Part shown: in pieces, positions 16,691-23,943 of the stretch | Layout of the letters: each line of letters begins with the position of its first letter | How positions within the stretch are numbered: the stretch's first letter is position 1 | DNA from: an uncultured Verrucomicrobiota bacterium | GTDB taxonomy: Bacteria > Verrucomicrobiota > Verrucomicrobiia > Limisphaerales > UBA9464 | Reading direction: 5' to 3' | Length of the DNA stretch: 39,948 bases | Assembly (NCBI GenBank): GCA_903842505.1 | Contig: CAIMMI010000218.1 | Coordinates: 1 to 39,948 of the forward strand | The notes under the pieces: generated by a model | The model's input: the letters and a program-made list of their open reading frames with translations, nothing else | Told to the model about the DNA's origin: nothing | The model's database searches: none | Translations under genes and position numbers: made by a program

Positions 16691-17572
16691 ATGACGGAGA
16701 CCTACTCCGAGACCGAAGCGTCCATCCCCGCACGCTCCGAACGGCAGGCCATGGACTGGAGCCTCGTTCTCGCCAGCCAGTCGATCGAGGTCCGTCTCGA
16801 ACGACTCCCGGGCAGCGGTCGCTGGCAATTGATCGTCCCGGAACCGGAATCGCAGCGGGCCCGTGATGTCATCCGCCAGTTCCTGCGGGAAAATCAGGGC
16901 TGGGCATGGCGGGTCAACGTTCCCGGTTCCACCGTCAACCTCCACTGGGTGTCCTTGGTCTGGGTGTTCCTCATTGCCGTCCTCCATGCCGCCGGCGGCC
17001 CCGGATTCCGGACCGCCCTCTATGAATCCGGTCCCGCTCGAAATGGCGAGTGGTGGCGTGCATTCACCGCCACCTGGCTGCACGCCGACGCCGGACATCT
17101 CGCCATGAACGCGGTGCTGGGGGGGCCCGTGCTGGGCCTCGCAATGGGTCGCTATGGCGCGGGAATCGCCGCCGCCGGAACCCTTTCAGCCGGGGCCCTG
17201 GCCAACTCGGTCGCGGCCTTGATCCGCGAGGGCGACTATACCGGCCTGGGCGCCTCGGGGGTCGTCATGGCAGGTATCGGCATGCTCACCGCCAACCGGG
17301 TCGGCCTGTGGCGCCATGGATGGCGCGCCACCCGCTGGGTCGCGCCGACCTTGCTGGCCGGAGCCGTGCTTTTCCTTCACCTCGGAACCAGCCCACAGAG
17401 CGACATCCTCGTGCACGCACTCGGGTTCGCCTTTGGCATCCCTGCTGGAATGCTGGCTGCCCTGTGGCCGGAGAACCGCCTGGGTGTCCTCAACCGCATC
17501 GGATGGGCCACCACTGCCGCCACGATCATCCTCCCGTGGGCCCGCCTGTCCCTGGGCCAGCCCCATCCTTGA
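16691..17572 (+). CDS. rhomboid-family intramembrane serine protease
   Basis: 293 residues. An N-terminal cytoplasmic region (1-80) containing MDWSLVLASQSIEVRLE and VPEPESQRARDVIRQF resembles the small DUF2007-like module often found before bacterial rhomboids. Six hydrophobic segments follow. The rhomboid catalytic set is present: WWRAFTATWLHADAGHLAMN (loop 1 and oxyanion Asn140), GLGASG with nucleophile Ser189, and VHALGFAFGIPAG with His242. It cleaves membrane protein substrates within the bilayer; the substrate is unknown. No Shine-Dalgarno sequence is present; a C-rich leader precedes the ATG. Its last 47 bases overlap the convergent methyltransferase gene. Confidence 0.94.
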   Translation: MTETYSETEASIPARSERQAMDWSLVLASQSIEVRLERLPGSGRWQLIVPEPESQRARDVIRQFLRENQGWAWRVNVPGSTVNLHWVSLVWVFLIAVLHAAGGPGFRTALYESGPARNGEWWRAFTATWLHADAGHLAMNAVLGGPVLGLAMGRYGAGIAAAGTLSAGALANSVAALIREGDYTGLGASGVVMAGIGMLTANRVGLWRHGWRATRWVAPTLLAGAVLFLHLGTSPQSDILVHALGFAFGIPAGMLAALWPENRLGVLNRIGWATTAATIILPWARLSLGQPHP

Positions 17573-18146
17573 CGACCCTCAATCGGAACCAGACTTCTTC
17601 CGGGGTAAACCACGTCGCGAAGAACCGCTCGTAAAGGACCGGCTCCAGATTCAGGAAAAAGCCCATCCAGCGGAGGATCGCGAAGTTCGAGACGTGGAAC
17701 TTCTTTTCCTCCACCCGAAACCGCGCCGGAGAATTGTAGTTGGTCCGGTGCCCCCGCTTCCACTGTTCGTAAAACCGGAGTTTCCGGCCACTCACGTCCT
17801 CGTAGTTGTCAAAGGACCGGATCCCAAAGGGAGTCCGGTGGTCCGGTTCCGAGTAATACTTCGTGCTCAGGAAGAAGGGCACCCGGACCACGACCAACGC
17901 ACCGGGACGCGAAACCCTCCAGATCTCGGTGATCACCGCGTTGAAATTCGGGAGATGTTCGAGGATGTGGCTCGCGAGGACCTCATCGAAATGGGAATCC
18001 GGGAATGGCCACGGGTAACTCAACAGGTCCACCACGGTGTTCCCACCATAGTCGACCATGTCCAGGTTCACCCAGCCCGGCCGGATGTCCAAGCCACACC
18101 CGATGTTCAGGCGCTTCCCGGCCATCCCTTTGTCCGCGTCCGTCAT
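17526..18146 (-). CDS. class I SAM-dependent methyltransferase (first of pair)
   Basis: 206 residues from the ATG at 18146. The core begins almost at once: KRLNIGCGLDIRPGWVNLDM (SAM-binding glycine loop and acidic strand end), then PWPFPDSHFDEVLASHILEHL and the strand LVVVRVPFFLS. This type (YgfP/MLTR-like, with LNIGCG and xNxD) often acts in polysaccharide or glycan clusters. An ATG at 18209 would add 21 residues and directly abut the stop of the upstream gene; I prefer the shorter form because the domain starts there and GCAGGG lies upstream. The C-terminus is a glycine tail overlapping the convergent rhomboid gene by 47 bases. The methyl acceptor is unknown. Confidence 0.85.
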   Translation of the reverse strand: MTDADKGMAGKRLNIGCGLDIRPGWVNLDMVDYGGNTVVDLLSYPWPFPDSHFDEVLASHILEHLPNFNAVITEIWRVSRPGALVVVRVPFFLSTKYYSEPDHRTPFGIRSFDNYEDVSGRKLRFYEQWKRGHRTNYNSPARFRVEEKKFHVSNFAILRWMGFFLNLEPVLYERFFATWFTPEEVWFRLRVVKDGAGPGTGGPTGG

Positions 18147-18209
18147 TCGGTAACCCTGCTGAAATTCGTCTCCCAAACCAAGCGGCGATCCAACCGCCCC
18201 TGCCCCCAT

Positions 18210-18920
18210 TCAACGCCCGCCGGCCTTTGCCTTCAGAAGCAACCCGCAGTTCCATGACAGGAACTCCCGGGCTATCGGGATCCGTAGCAACCCTCCCAGT
18301 TCCGTATAGTAACGGGGCGCCATCGCCTCGACCGACAGCCGGCCATCCGCCTCCAACCAACCCAACGTCCTCCCGATGTGCGTCACGAAAAGGTTTTCGC
18401 CAGGCCGGTGAAACCGCTTCTTCGCCACCAGATCGAAAAGCCGCGTCCCGATCCCCGGCCCAAGATAGTGCAGCGGCGAGAACTCATGGCCGCCCCAGGG
18501 CGAAAGCCAGTTCGTCCAACTCAGATAAAACCTTCCCTCCTCAGCCAGCAATCGATCCGCTCGCGCGAGGAACGCCCGCGGTTGGGCGAGGTGTTCCAGG
18601 ACATTGGAACAGATCACCAGATCGTACCGCCCCATCCCCTCCAGGCTGTCCCGATCCAGATTCACCTGCTGGAACGGTGCCGATTGATGCTCCGGCAAAA
18701 GGTAATTCGTCTCGTCCGCGAAGGAGACGTCGCACCCCAACCGCTTCAACTCTCCGCCAAACACCCCGTGCCCGCATCCCAGGTCCAGGACCCGGACGCC
18801 CGCACCCAACCGTACCCCGGACTCGCGGATCCAACGGATCGCGTCCACGGCCTGCATGCGGTAGAACTCCGGGTCATCCCGGTGCTTCGCAAACCTCCAG
18901 AGCAATTGGGGAAGGATCAT
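18210..18920 (-). CDS. class I SAM-dependent methyltransferase (second of pair)
   Basis: 236 residues. Motif I is VRVLDLGCGHGVFGGELKRL (about 43-62), motif II ends CDVSFADE, and motif IV is YDLVICSNVLEHLAQP, followed by a RLLAEEGRFYLSWTNW strand. This is the Methyltransf_11/23 fold. The region after it (GGHEFSPLHYLG, RTLGWLEADGRL) resembles methyltransferases found near glycosyltransferase genes, but none are here. It is transcribed first of the two methyltransferases, with the next gene 63 bases or less away, so they probably form a two-gene unit. It is divergent from the ABC exporter gene at 19028. Confidence 0.88.
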   Translation of the reverse strand: MILPQLLWRFAKHRDDPEFYRMQAVDAIRWIRESGVRLGAGVRVLDLGCGHGVFGGELKRLGCDVSFADETNYLLPEHQSAPFQQVNLDRDSLEGMGRYDLVICSNVLEHLAQPRAFLARADRLLAEEGRFYLSWTNWLSPWGGHEFSPLHYLGPGIGTRLFDLVAKKRFHRPGENLFVTHIGRTLGWLEADGRLSVEAMAPRYYTELGGLLRIPIAREFLSWNCGLLLKAKAGGR

Positions 18921-19003
18921 CGCCGACCGCGGAGTAAACGTTTGCCGGCGCGGCTCCTCAAGACCCGTTTGCAGGAACGAAGACGGACTGGCGCCCAGCC
19001 CTG

Positions 19004-19023
19004 AGCGGGGACACTGTCCCGCT
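19004..19023 (+). promoter_or_regulatory. inverted repeat just before the ABC exporter start
   Basis: AGCGGGGAC (19004-19012) pairs with GTCCCGCT (19016-19023) around an ACT loop, with one bulged G. It ends 4 bases before the ATG at 19028, exactly where a ribosome binding site would be. It could be an operator for the divergent promoters or an RNA hairpin that limits translation. Confidence 0.35.
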
Positions 19024-19027
19024 GCCG

Positions 19028-19777
19028 ATGATCGAGCTTGTCGATTTGGTGAAGGATTTCGGAGAAGTCCGCGCCGTGGATGGAATCACCCTCAACGTCC
19101 AGCGCGGGGAGTTCTTCTGCGTCCTGGGCCCCAACGCCGCGGGCAAGACCACCACCATCAAGATGCTCGTGGGCCTCATCCGACCGACCCGAGGCTCAGC
19201 CCGCATCGCCGGATTTGACGTGCAGGCCCAACCGCTGGAGGCCCGCCGCAGACTGGCCTACGTCCCCGACTTCCCTTTCCTGTACGACAAACTCACCCCT
19301 TGGGAGTTCCTGCGCTTCACCGGCCAACTCTTCCAGATGGAGGAACAGCCCCTCGCCGCGGCTCCCGCACCCCTCATCCGCAGGTTCCAACTCGAGGAAT
19401 GGCTCCACAAACCCATCGAGAGCCTCTCCCACGGCACCCGCCAACGCGTCGCCATCGCCTCTGCCCTCCTCCACGACCCGGAAGTCTTCGTCATCGATGA
19501 ACCCATGGTGGGCCTCGACCCCCACCACGCTCGCGTCGTCAAGGACACGCTCCGCGAGCGCGCCAGCCGAGGCATGACCGTATTTCTCAGCACCCACCAG
19601 ACCAGCGTCGCCGAGGAGATGGCCGACCGCGTCGGAATCATCCATCGCGGCCGCCTCATCGCCGCGGGCACCCCGGCCGAACTCCACCGCGCAGCCGGCA
19701 CGGACGGAACCCTCGAACGGGCATTCCTTTCGATCACCGAGGGTGAACGTGCCACCGCTCCCCAAGCCCTGGGATGA
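19028..19777 (+). CDS. ABC exporter ATP-binding protein
   Basis: 249 residues. Walker A reads LGPNAAGKTTTIKML, the Q-loop region YVPDFPFLYDKLTPWEFL, the signature SLSHGTRQRVAIA, Walker B FVIDEPMVGLD and the H-loop STHQTS. Motif residues needed for hydrolysis are present, in contrast to the MlaF-like protein. It belongs to the ABC-2/drug-lipid exporter group (CcmA-like). Its stop overlaps the start of the permease gene by 4 bases (ATGA), so the two are translationally coupled and surely form one transporter. The substrate is unknown. Confidence 0.95.
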   Translation: MIELVDLVKDFGEVRAVDGITLNVQRGEFFCVLGPNAAGKTTTIKMLVGLIRPTRGSARIAGFDVQAQPLEARRRLAYVPDFPFLYDKLTPWEFLRFTGQLFQMEEQPLAAAPAPLIRRFQLEEWLHKPIESLSHGTRQRVAIASALLHDPEVFVIDEPMVGLDPHHARVVKDTLRERASRGMTVFLSTHQTSVAEEMADRVGIIHRGRLIAAGTPAELHRAAGTDGTLERAFLSITEGERATAPQALG

Positions 19778-21573
19778 AGAACGGTCCATCACCCCTCGCC
19801 CTGATCCTCCGGGCCAATCTGATCTCGAGCGGCCGGCGCCTCCTGGCCCTTCGGCACCAATCCCGCCTGCTGGTCGCCGTCATCAGCTGCTTCCTGATCG
19901 GTTACCTGTTCCTCTCGTTCCAACTCTTCCACGTCGGGCTCCGCTTCATCGGCCGTTTTCCGGGCCTCGGCTCCCTCCTCGTCGAACGGCTGATCTTCCT
20001 GCTGTTCGCCTGCCTGTTCTTCCTTCTCCTCCTGTCCAACCTGATCATCTCCTACACCAACCTCTTCCGAAACCGGGAAACGTCCTTCCTGCTGACCCTG
20101 CCGGTGCCTGTCAGCACCGTGTTCACCTGGAAACTGATCGAAAGCACGCTCCTCGCCTCGTGGGCGTTCCTCTTCCTCATCGCCCCCCTGCTGGCGGCCT
20201 ACGGCATCGTCAACCACGTCGCCTGGCACTTCTACCCGGTCACCCTGCTCCTGGTGGTCATCTTCCTGGTCATCCCCGCAACCCTCGGTGCCGCCGGTGC
20301 CATAGCCCTCGGCCGGTACATGGATCGCAAGGCCTTCCAGATCGCCGCCGTGGCAGGCCTCCTCGCCAGCCTCATCCTGATTGGCCTCCGATTCAGGCCC
20401 GAGCCCGTGGCGGACGAACAGCTCGAAGCCCGCATGCAGGCGGTCATCGATCGACTCCTCGTCAACACCCGCTTCGCGCAGTCACCCATCCTTCCCAGCT
20501 ACTGGCTCAGCGCGGGAATCCAGAACTGGGCGGAGGGGGCCCTTCACGCGGCCGGATTCTTCGTGCTGGTGCTGTTCAGCCACAGCCTCTTCCTCGCACG
20601 CCTCGCAACCCAGTTCCTCGGTTCCCCGTTTGCCGACGCAGCCACCCAGGTCCAATGCCGGGGAAGCCTGTTCATCGAGTGGGCTTGGTTCCGTCGACTG
20701 GAACTCCAACGCGCTGCCATGACCGCCGAACTGCGCAACACCTTCGCCGACCTCGCCACACCAGGTCACCCCACATCCCGCAAACCCGGCCCAACCTGGT
20801 TCCCCGTCGATCGTCTGGACCAGATCCTTCGTTGGGTGGGGCTCGCTCCCGATACCCGCGCCATCGTGACCAAGGACATCCGGGTTTTCTGGCGCGATAC
20901 CACCCAGTGGGGCCAGACGGTCCTGCTTTTCGGCCTCCTCGCCGTCTACGTCATCAACCTCCGCCATTTCACACGCCAGCTCGATTCCCAGTTCTGGGTC
21001 AGCCTCGTCTCGTTTCTCAACCTCGGCGCCTGCGCCCTCAACGTCGCAACCATCACCACCCGATTCGTATTCCCCCAGTTCTCCCTCGAAGGACGGCGTG
21101 TCTGGGTCGTCGGAATGGCACCCATGGGCCTTGCCCGGGCCTTCCGCATCAAGTTCTGGTTGGCCACGACCGTCGCCCTCGCCCTCACCCTCTCGCTCAC
21201 CATCCTGTCCGGCCACCTCCTCCGACTCGACGCATCGCGCATCTCGTTCTTCGCAATCGCCATCACCGTCATGACTTTCACCCTCAACGCGATCGCGGTC
21301 GGGCTGGGCGTCCTTTACCCGAACTTCCGCGAAACCAACCCATCCAAGATCGTCTCCGGCTTTGGTGGCACCTTCTGCCTTGTCCTCAGCTTCCTCTACA
21401 TCTTTGCGTCGGTCGTGATCCTCGCCGTCGGCTCCCCCTGGGGATGGCGGGACCTCGACCCCCAGCCAGCGCGTGCCGCATTGGCCTGGACCTCCTTCTC
21501 TCTCGTCAGCCTCCTCGCCGGCGCCATTCCCTACCGCCTCGGCCTCCGCAAGGCGGCCAACACGGAACTTTGA
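19774..21573 (+). CDS. ABC exporter permease
   Basis: 599 residues and very hydrophobic. Membrane segments are visible at about 33-52, 68-95, 120-150, 155-180, 190-210 and 265-285, then from about 385 to the C-terminus another set (for example 394-410, 420-440, 470-490, 500-525, 540-560). This two-block arrangement matches large ABC-2-like permeases in which both halves sit in one chain. Between the blocks is a soluble region with IVTKDIRVFWRDTTQWGQ, the coupling-type motif often seen in this group. It is coupled by a 4-base overlap to the ATPase gene. No substrate can be assigned. Confidence 0.88.
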   Translation: MKNGPSPLALILRANLISSGRRLLALRHQSRLLVAVISCFLIGYLFLSFQLFHVGLRFIGRFPGLGSLLVERLIFLLFACLFFLLLLSNLIISYTNLFRNRETSFLLTLPVPVSTVFTWKLIESTLLASWAFLFLIAPLLAAYGIVNHVAWHFYPVTLLLVVIFLVIPATLGAAGAIALGRYMDRKAFQIAAVAGLLASLILIGLRFRPEPVADEQLEARMQAVIDRLLVNTRFAQSPILPSYWLSAGIQNWAEGALHAAGFFVLVLFSHSLFLARLATQFLGSPFADAATQVQCRGSLFIEWAWFRRLELQRAAMTAELRNTFADLATPGHPTSRKPGPTWFPVDRLDQILRWVGLAPDTRAIVTKDIRVFWRDTTQWGQTVLLFGLLAVYVINLRHFTRQLDSQFWVSLVSFLNLGACALNVATITTRFVFPQFSLEGRRVWVVGMAPMGLARAFRIKFWLATTVALALTLSLTILSGHLLRLDASRISFFAIAITVMTFTLNAIAVGLGVLYPNFRETNPSKIVSGFGGTFCLVLSFLYIFASVVILAVGSPWGWRDLDPQPARAALAWTSFSLVSLLAGAIPYRLGLRKAANTEL

Positions 21574-21660
21574 TCCGCTCACCCGCCATGTGAACAACTG
21601 CCCACTGGCCAATCATCCTTCATAGCCCTATCGTTTCCTTTCTGCCCGAGGGGCGCACTT

Positions 21661-22329
21661 ATGCCGTACGACGATACCGAGTTTGTGGACCGCGACTTCC
21701 CGTCTCCACAGACGGGTTCAACCCCGGGCAACTCCCGGGCTTCCTCCGCTGGCACCGGCCGCGCCCCGACCCGCGAAGACCTCGACGCCCAGGCGACGGC
21801 AACCCAACAGCAACTGATCAAACTGCGGGAAGCTCAGGAACAACTCGAACGCGCCCGGGCTGAACTCGAGGAAATGCGCCGCCGCCGCGCCGACTTCCAG
21901 AACGGCCGCACCGAACTCCAGGACCAACTGACCCGCGGAATCGGCATCCTCGAGAAAGGCGCTTTCGAAGCCCGCCGCGATGCCGAGCAAATGACCCGGT
22001 CCCTCGATGGCCTCCGCGCCGCCATGGGAGAGGTCGACTCCCTCAAGGAATCCGACTGGACCGACTCCAACTGGAGTCAGGAACTCAGCCGGGCACTCAC
22101 CGCCATCGACAACGCCCGGATGGAATTGAACTCCGCTCGACTCAAATGGCCGGTGCTCGATGGAAAACCCTCCCCAGTCTCCCAACAAGCCGCGTCTCCC
22201 CGCGTCCCCGCGATCGCCGACCTGCCTCTCCCTGCCCTGCTGCGCCTCGGCTTCGCCTTGACCTGGCCGCTCCTGCTGCTGGGCACCGCCGCGTTGATCG
22301 TCGCGTCCTGGGCATTGCTGCGCCACTGA
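21661..22329 (+). CDS. coiled-coil, tail-anchored membrane protein
   Basis: 222 residues; I do not recognise the family. Residues 1-38 are polar and disordered (MPYDDTEFVDRDFPSPQTG). A long coiled coil runs from about 39 to 100 (LDAQATATQQQLIKLREAQ onward), followed by a helical region up to about 160. The C-terminus is a single membrane helix (about 198-219, LTWPLLLLGTAALIVASWAL) with only three residues after it, so the protein is tail-anchored facing the cytoplasm. GAGGGG lies 7 bases before the ATG, a real Shine-Dalgarno sequence. The next gene, 12 bases later, has the same architecture. It lies 87 bases downstream of the ABC exporter pair. Confidence 0.75.
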   Translation: MPYDDTEFVDRDFPSPQTGSTPGNSRASSAGTGRAPTREDLDAQATATQQQLIKLREAQEQLERARAELEEMRRRRADFQNGRTELQDQLTRGIGILEKGAFEARRDAEQMTRSLDGLRAAMGEVDSLKESDWTDSNWSQELSRALTAIDNARMELNSARLKWPVLDGKPSPVSQQAASPRVPAIADLPLPALLRLGFALTWPLLLLGTAALIVASWALLRH

Positions 22330-22341
22330 CCACTCGTCCCC

Positions 22342-22851
22342 ATGGGCTGGCTAAAGCAGAGATCCACAGACGACCCGTTTGAAGCCCGTTCGCGGGAACT
22401 CGCGGATCAAATCCGCAAGCTGGAGAAGCAGATCGACCAACTTGCCCATACCCCACCCCCGGGCCCGGCCCCGACTCGTTCCAGGCCCCCTTCAAGACCC
22501 GTCTCGCCCAACCCATCGCCTGCGCCAACCCGGGCTCCCCAATCCCTGCCCCCGGCGCCAGCCCCAAGTCTTCCCCTCGCCTCGCCCACCACCGAAGCCG
22601 ATGGGCGAATCAATCCCCAAGGCCTCCGCAAGTTTGACCTGTCCTCCGTCTGGCGAAGGATCCGGGTCCACTTTCAGGGCCCAAACACCAACAATCCCCG
22701 GATGGTCCAGTACCTGGCCGCGGGATCCGTCCACGGACTTCGCCCCCTCCGGTACGAAAAACGGGTTGCCCGCAACCGGTTCATCGGCCTCTTCCTCCTG
22801 CTGGTCCTCATCCTGTTCGGCCTCGCCCGCGTCTACTTTCCCCAACGCTGA
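22342..22851 (+). CDS. proline-rich tail-anchored membrane protein
   Basis: 169 residues, 12 bases after the previous gene. Residues 10-36 form a short coiled coil (ARSRELADQIRKLEKQIDQL). Residues 37-85 are a Pro/Ser/Ala linker. Residues about 88-145 look like a conserved core: FDLSSVWRRIRVHFQGP, NNPRMVQYLAAGSVHGLRPL and RYEKRVARNRF. One membrane helix (about 147-162, FIGLFLLLVLILFGLA) ends the chain. No known family comes to mind. It has the same layout as its neighbour (coiled coil first, C-terminal anchor), so I infer the two work as a pair. Confidence 0.72.
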   Translation: MGWLKQRSTDDPFEARSRELADQIRKLEKQIDQLAHTPPPGPAPTRSRPPSRPVSPNPSPAPTRAPQSLPPAPAPSLPLASPTTEADGRINPQGLRKFDLSSVWRRIRVHFQGPNTNNPRMVQYLAAGSVHGLRPLRYEKRVARNRFIGLFLLLVLILFGLARVYFPQR

Positions 22852-22869
22852 GCCAACACGCCGATTCCA

Positions 22870-22889
22870 TTTCGTTAACACTAACGAAA
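22870..22889. promoter_or_regulatory. perfect 20-bp palindrome, candidate operator
   Basis: TTTCGTTA-ACAC-TAACGAAA, 8-bp arms with a 4-base spacer, in AT-rich DNA that stands out from its GC-rich surroundings. It lies 19 bases after the stop of the upstream gene and 43 bases before a promoter-like -35 box. No U-run follows on the plus strand, so it is a poor terminator there; a dimeric regulator site is as likely. Confidence 0.4.
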
Positions 22890-22931
22890 ACCCAATTACC
22901 CCTTCCGTACGGGAAATTTCAGGCTTTCACT

Positions 22932-22960
22932 TTGACTTACCCATCGCGCGTCCATAGCCT
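22932..22960 (+). promoter_or_regulatory. promoter-like pair before the candidate small RNA
   Basis: TTGACT (22932-22937), a 17-base spacer, and TAGCCT (22955-22960). The -35 is five of six to sigma-70 consensus; the -10 is weak, three of six. A transcript would begin near 22967. No protein gene follows on this strand before a strong terminator at 23033. Confidence 0.4.
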
Positions 22961-22966
22961 GCCATT

Positions 22967-23033
22967 GCAGTGAGGCTTTCGCCTCAGTTCCTCCTTCCCG
23001 GTGGCCGTTAAACGACGCCACCGGTCTTTTTTT
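22967..23033 (+). ncRNA. candidate small RNA with exposed CU-rich stretch
   Basis: About 67 nucleotides between a promoter-like pair and an intrinsic terminator, in a gap between convergent protein genes. Hairpin one is TGAGGC-TTTC-GCCTCA (22971-22986). A single-stranded stretch GTTCCTCCTTCC follows (22987-22997), complementary to an AAGGAGGA-type Shine-Dalgarno sequence. Hairpin two is CCGGTGGC with GCCACCGG (22998-23024) and leads into TCTTTTTTT. This layout (two stems flanking a C/U-rich seed) is common in trans-acting regulatory RNAs. I know no named family that fits. The 5' end is inferred, and the terminator alone could serve the upstream gene. Confidence 0.45.
22998..23033 (+). terminator. 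Rho-independent terminator
   Basis: An 8-bp perfect stem CCGGTGGC/GCCACCGG (22998-23005 and 23017-23024), with a small inner CGT/ACG pairing in the loop, then TCTTTTTTT. The U-run is only on the plus strand, so it ends plus-strand transcripts (the candidate small RNA, or read-through from 22851). Its tail meets the stop codon of the convergent miaA. Confidence 0.92.
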
Positions 23034-23943
23034 ACCTCAGTCGGCCTCGAAGCCCCATCGCGACCTCTTCCGCCGAGGTCCCGGCCTCCACCGAAACCCA
23101 CTCCAGATCCAACTGCTGACGAAACCAGGTCAACTGCCGCTTGGCGTACTGCCGGGTTCGCGCTTTTACCCATTCAACCGTCTCCCGCAACCCGCGCTCA
23201 CCCGCCAGATGTTCCATGACCTGGCGATACCCAATCGCCTGCGCCGCCGTCCGGTTCCCAGCCAACCCTTCCGGCAGCAATCGTCGGGTTTCGTCCACCA
23301 ACCCGGCGGCGAACATCCCGTCAACCCGATCCTCGATCCGCCGCACCAGCTCCTCCCGGGAACGCTCCAATCCAAAACTGCGGCCCGCCACCGCAGGCGC
23401 CCGATCAGGCCACGCAGCCCGCTGCACCGAAAACGGTTTCCCCGTCAACCGGATGACCTCCACCGCGCGCACGACCCTTCGCCGGTTTTGTACGTCAATC
23501 TCATCGAAGGTCTGCCAATCCCGACGCGCCAACTCATCCAGCAACACCGGTGTCGGCACGGCCTCCAACTCCGCCCGGAGCACCGGATCGGGTGGCGGAG
23601 CGTCCCCCAACCCATTCAGCCATGCATTGAGGTAGAGCCCGGTTCCGCCGCACAGGATCGGCACCTTGCCCCGTGCCTGGATCCCAGCCACCGCCTCCCC
23701 GGCCATCCGGACAAACCGCGCCGCATCGAATCCTTCCGTCAAATCCAGAACGTCAACCAGGTGATGCGGAACCCGTTCCCGCATCGCAGGGGTCGGCTTC
23801 GCTGTTCCCAGATCCAACCGGCGGTAGACCTGCATGGAATCCACCGAAACAACCTCCCCTCCGATCAACTCGGCCAGACACACGGCCACGTCGGACTTCC
23901 CCGAAGCCGTCGGACCCGCAATCAACACCGGGGAAAGGTTCAT
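23032..23943 (-). CDS. miaA: MiaA, tRNA dimethylallyltransferase
   Basis: 303 residues, the usual length. It transfers a dimethylallyl group to A37 of tRNAs that read codons beginning with U. The P-loop is AGPTASGKS (9-17). The catalytic and prenyl-binding block is VVSVDSMQVYRRLDLGTAKP with Asp35, and PHHLVDVLDLTEGFDAARFV follows. ILCGGTGLYLNAWLNGL and the insert DVQNRRRVVRAVEVIRLTGKP bind the anticodon loop. The C-terminal QAIGYRQVMEHL and RTRQYAKRQLTWF complete the family pattern. Its start overlaps the end of lspA by 4 bases, so lspA and miaA are coupled. Confidence 0.97.
   Translation of the reverse strand: MNLSPVLIAGPTASGKSDVAVCLAELIGGEVVSVDSMQVYRRLDLGTAKPTPAMRERVPHHLVDVLDLTEGFDAARFVRMAGEAVAGIQARGKVPILCGGTGLYLNAWLNGLGDAPPPDPVLRAELEAVPTPVLLDELARRDWQTFDEIDVQNRRRVVRAVEVIRLTGKPFSVQRAAWPDRAPAVAGRSFGLERSREELVRRIEDRVDGMFAAGLVDETRRLLPEGLAGNRTAAQAIGYRQVMEHLAGERGLRETVEWVKARTRQYAKRQLTWFRQQLDLEWVSVEAGTSAEEVAMGLRGRLR

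Noticed and set aside
22998-23024. The stem as terminator of miaA on the minus strand
   Set aside because: On the minus strand the stem is not followed by a U-run; the run of T lies on the plus strand only.
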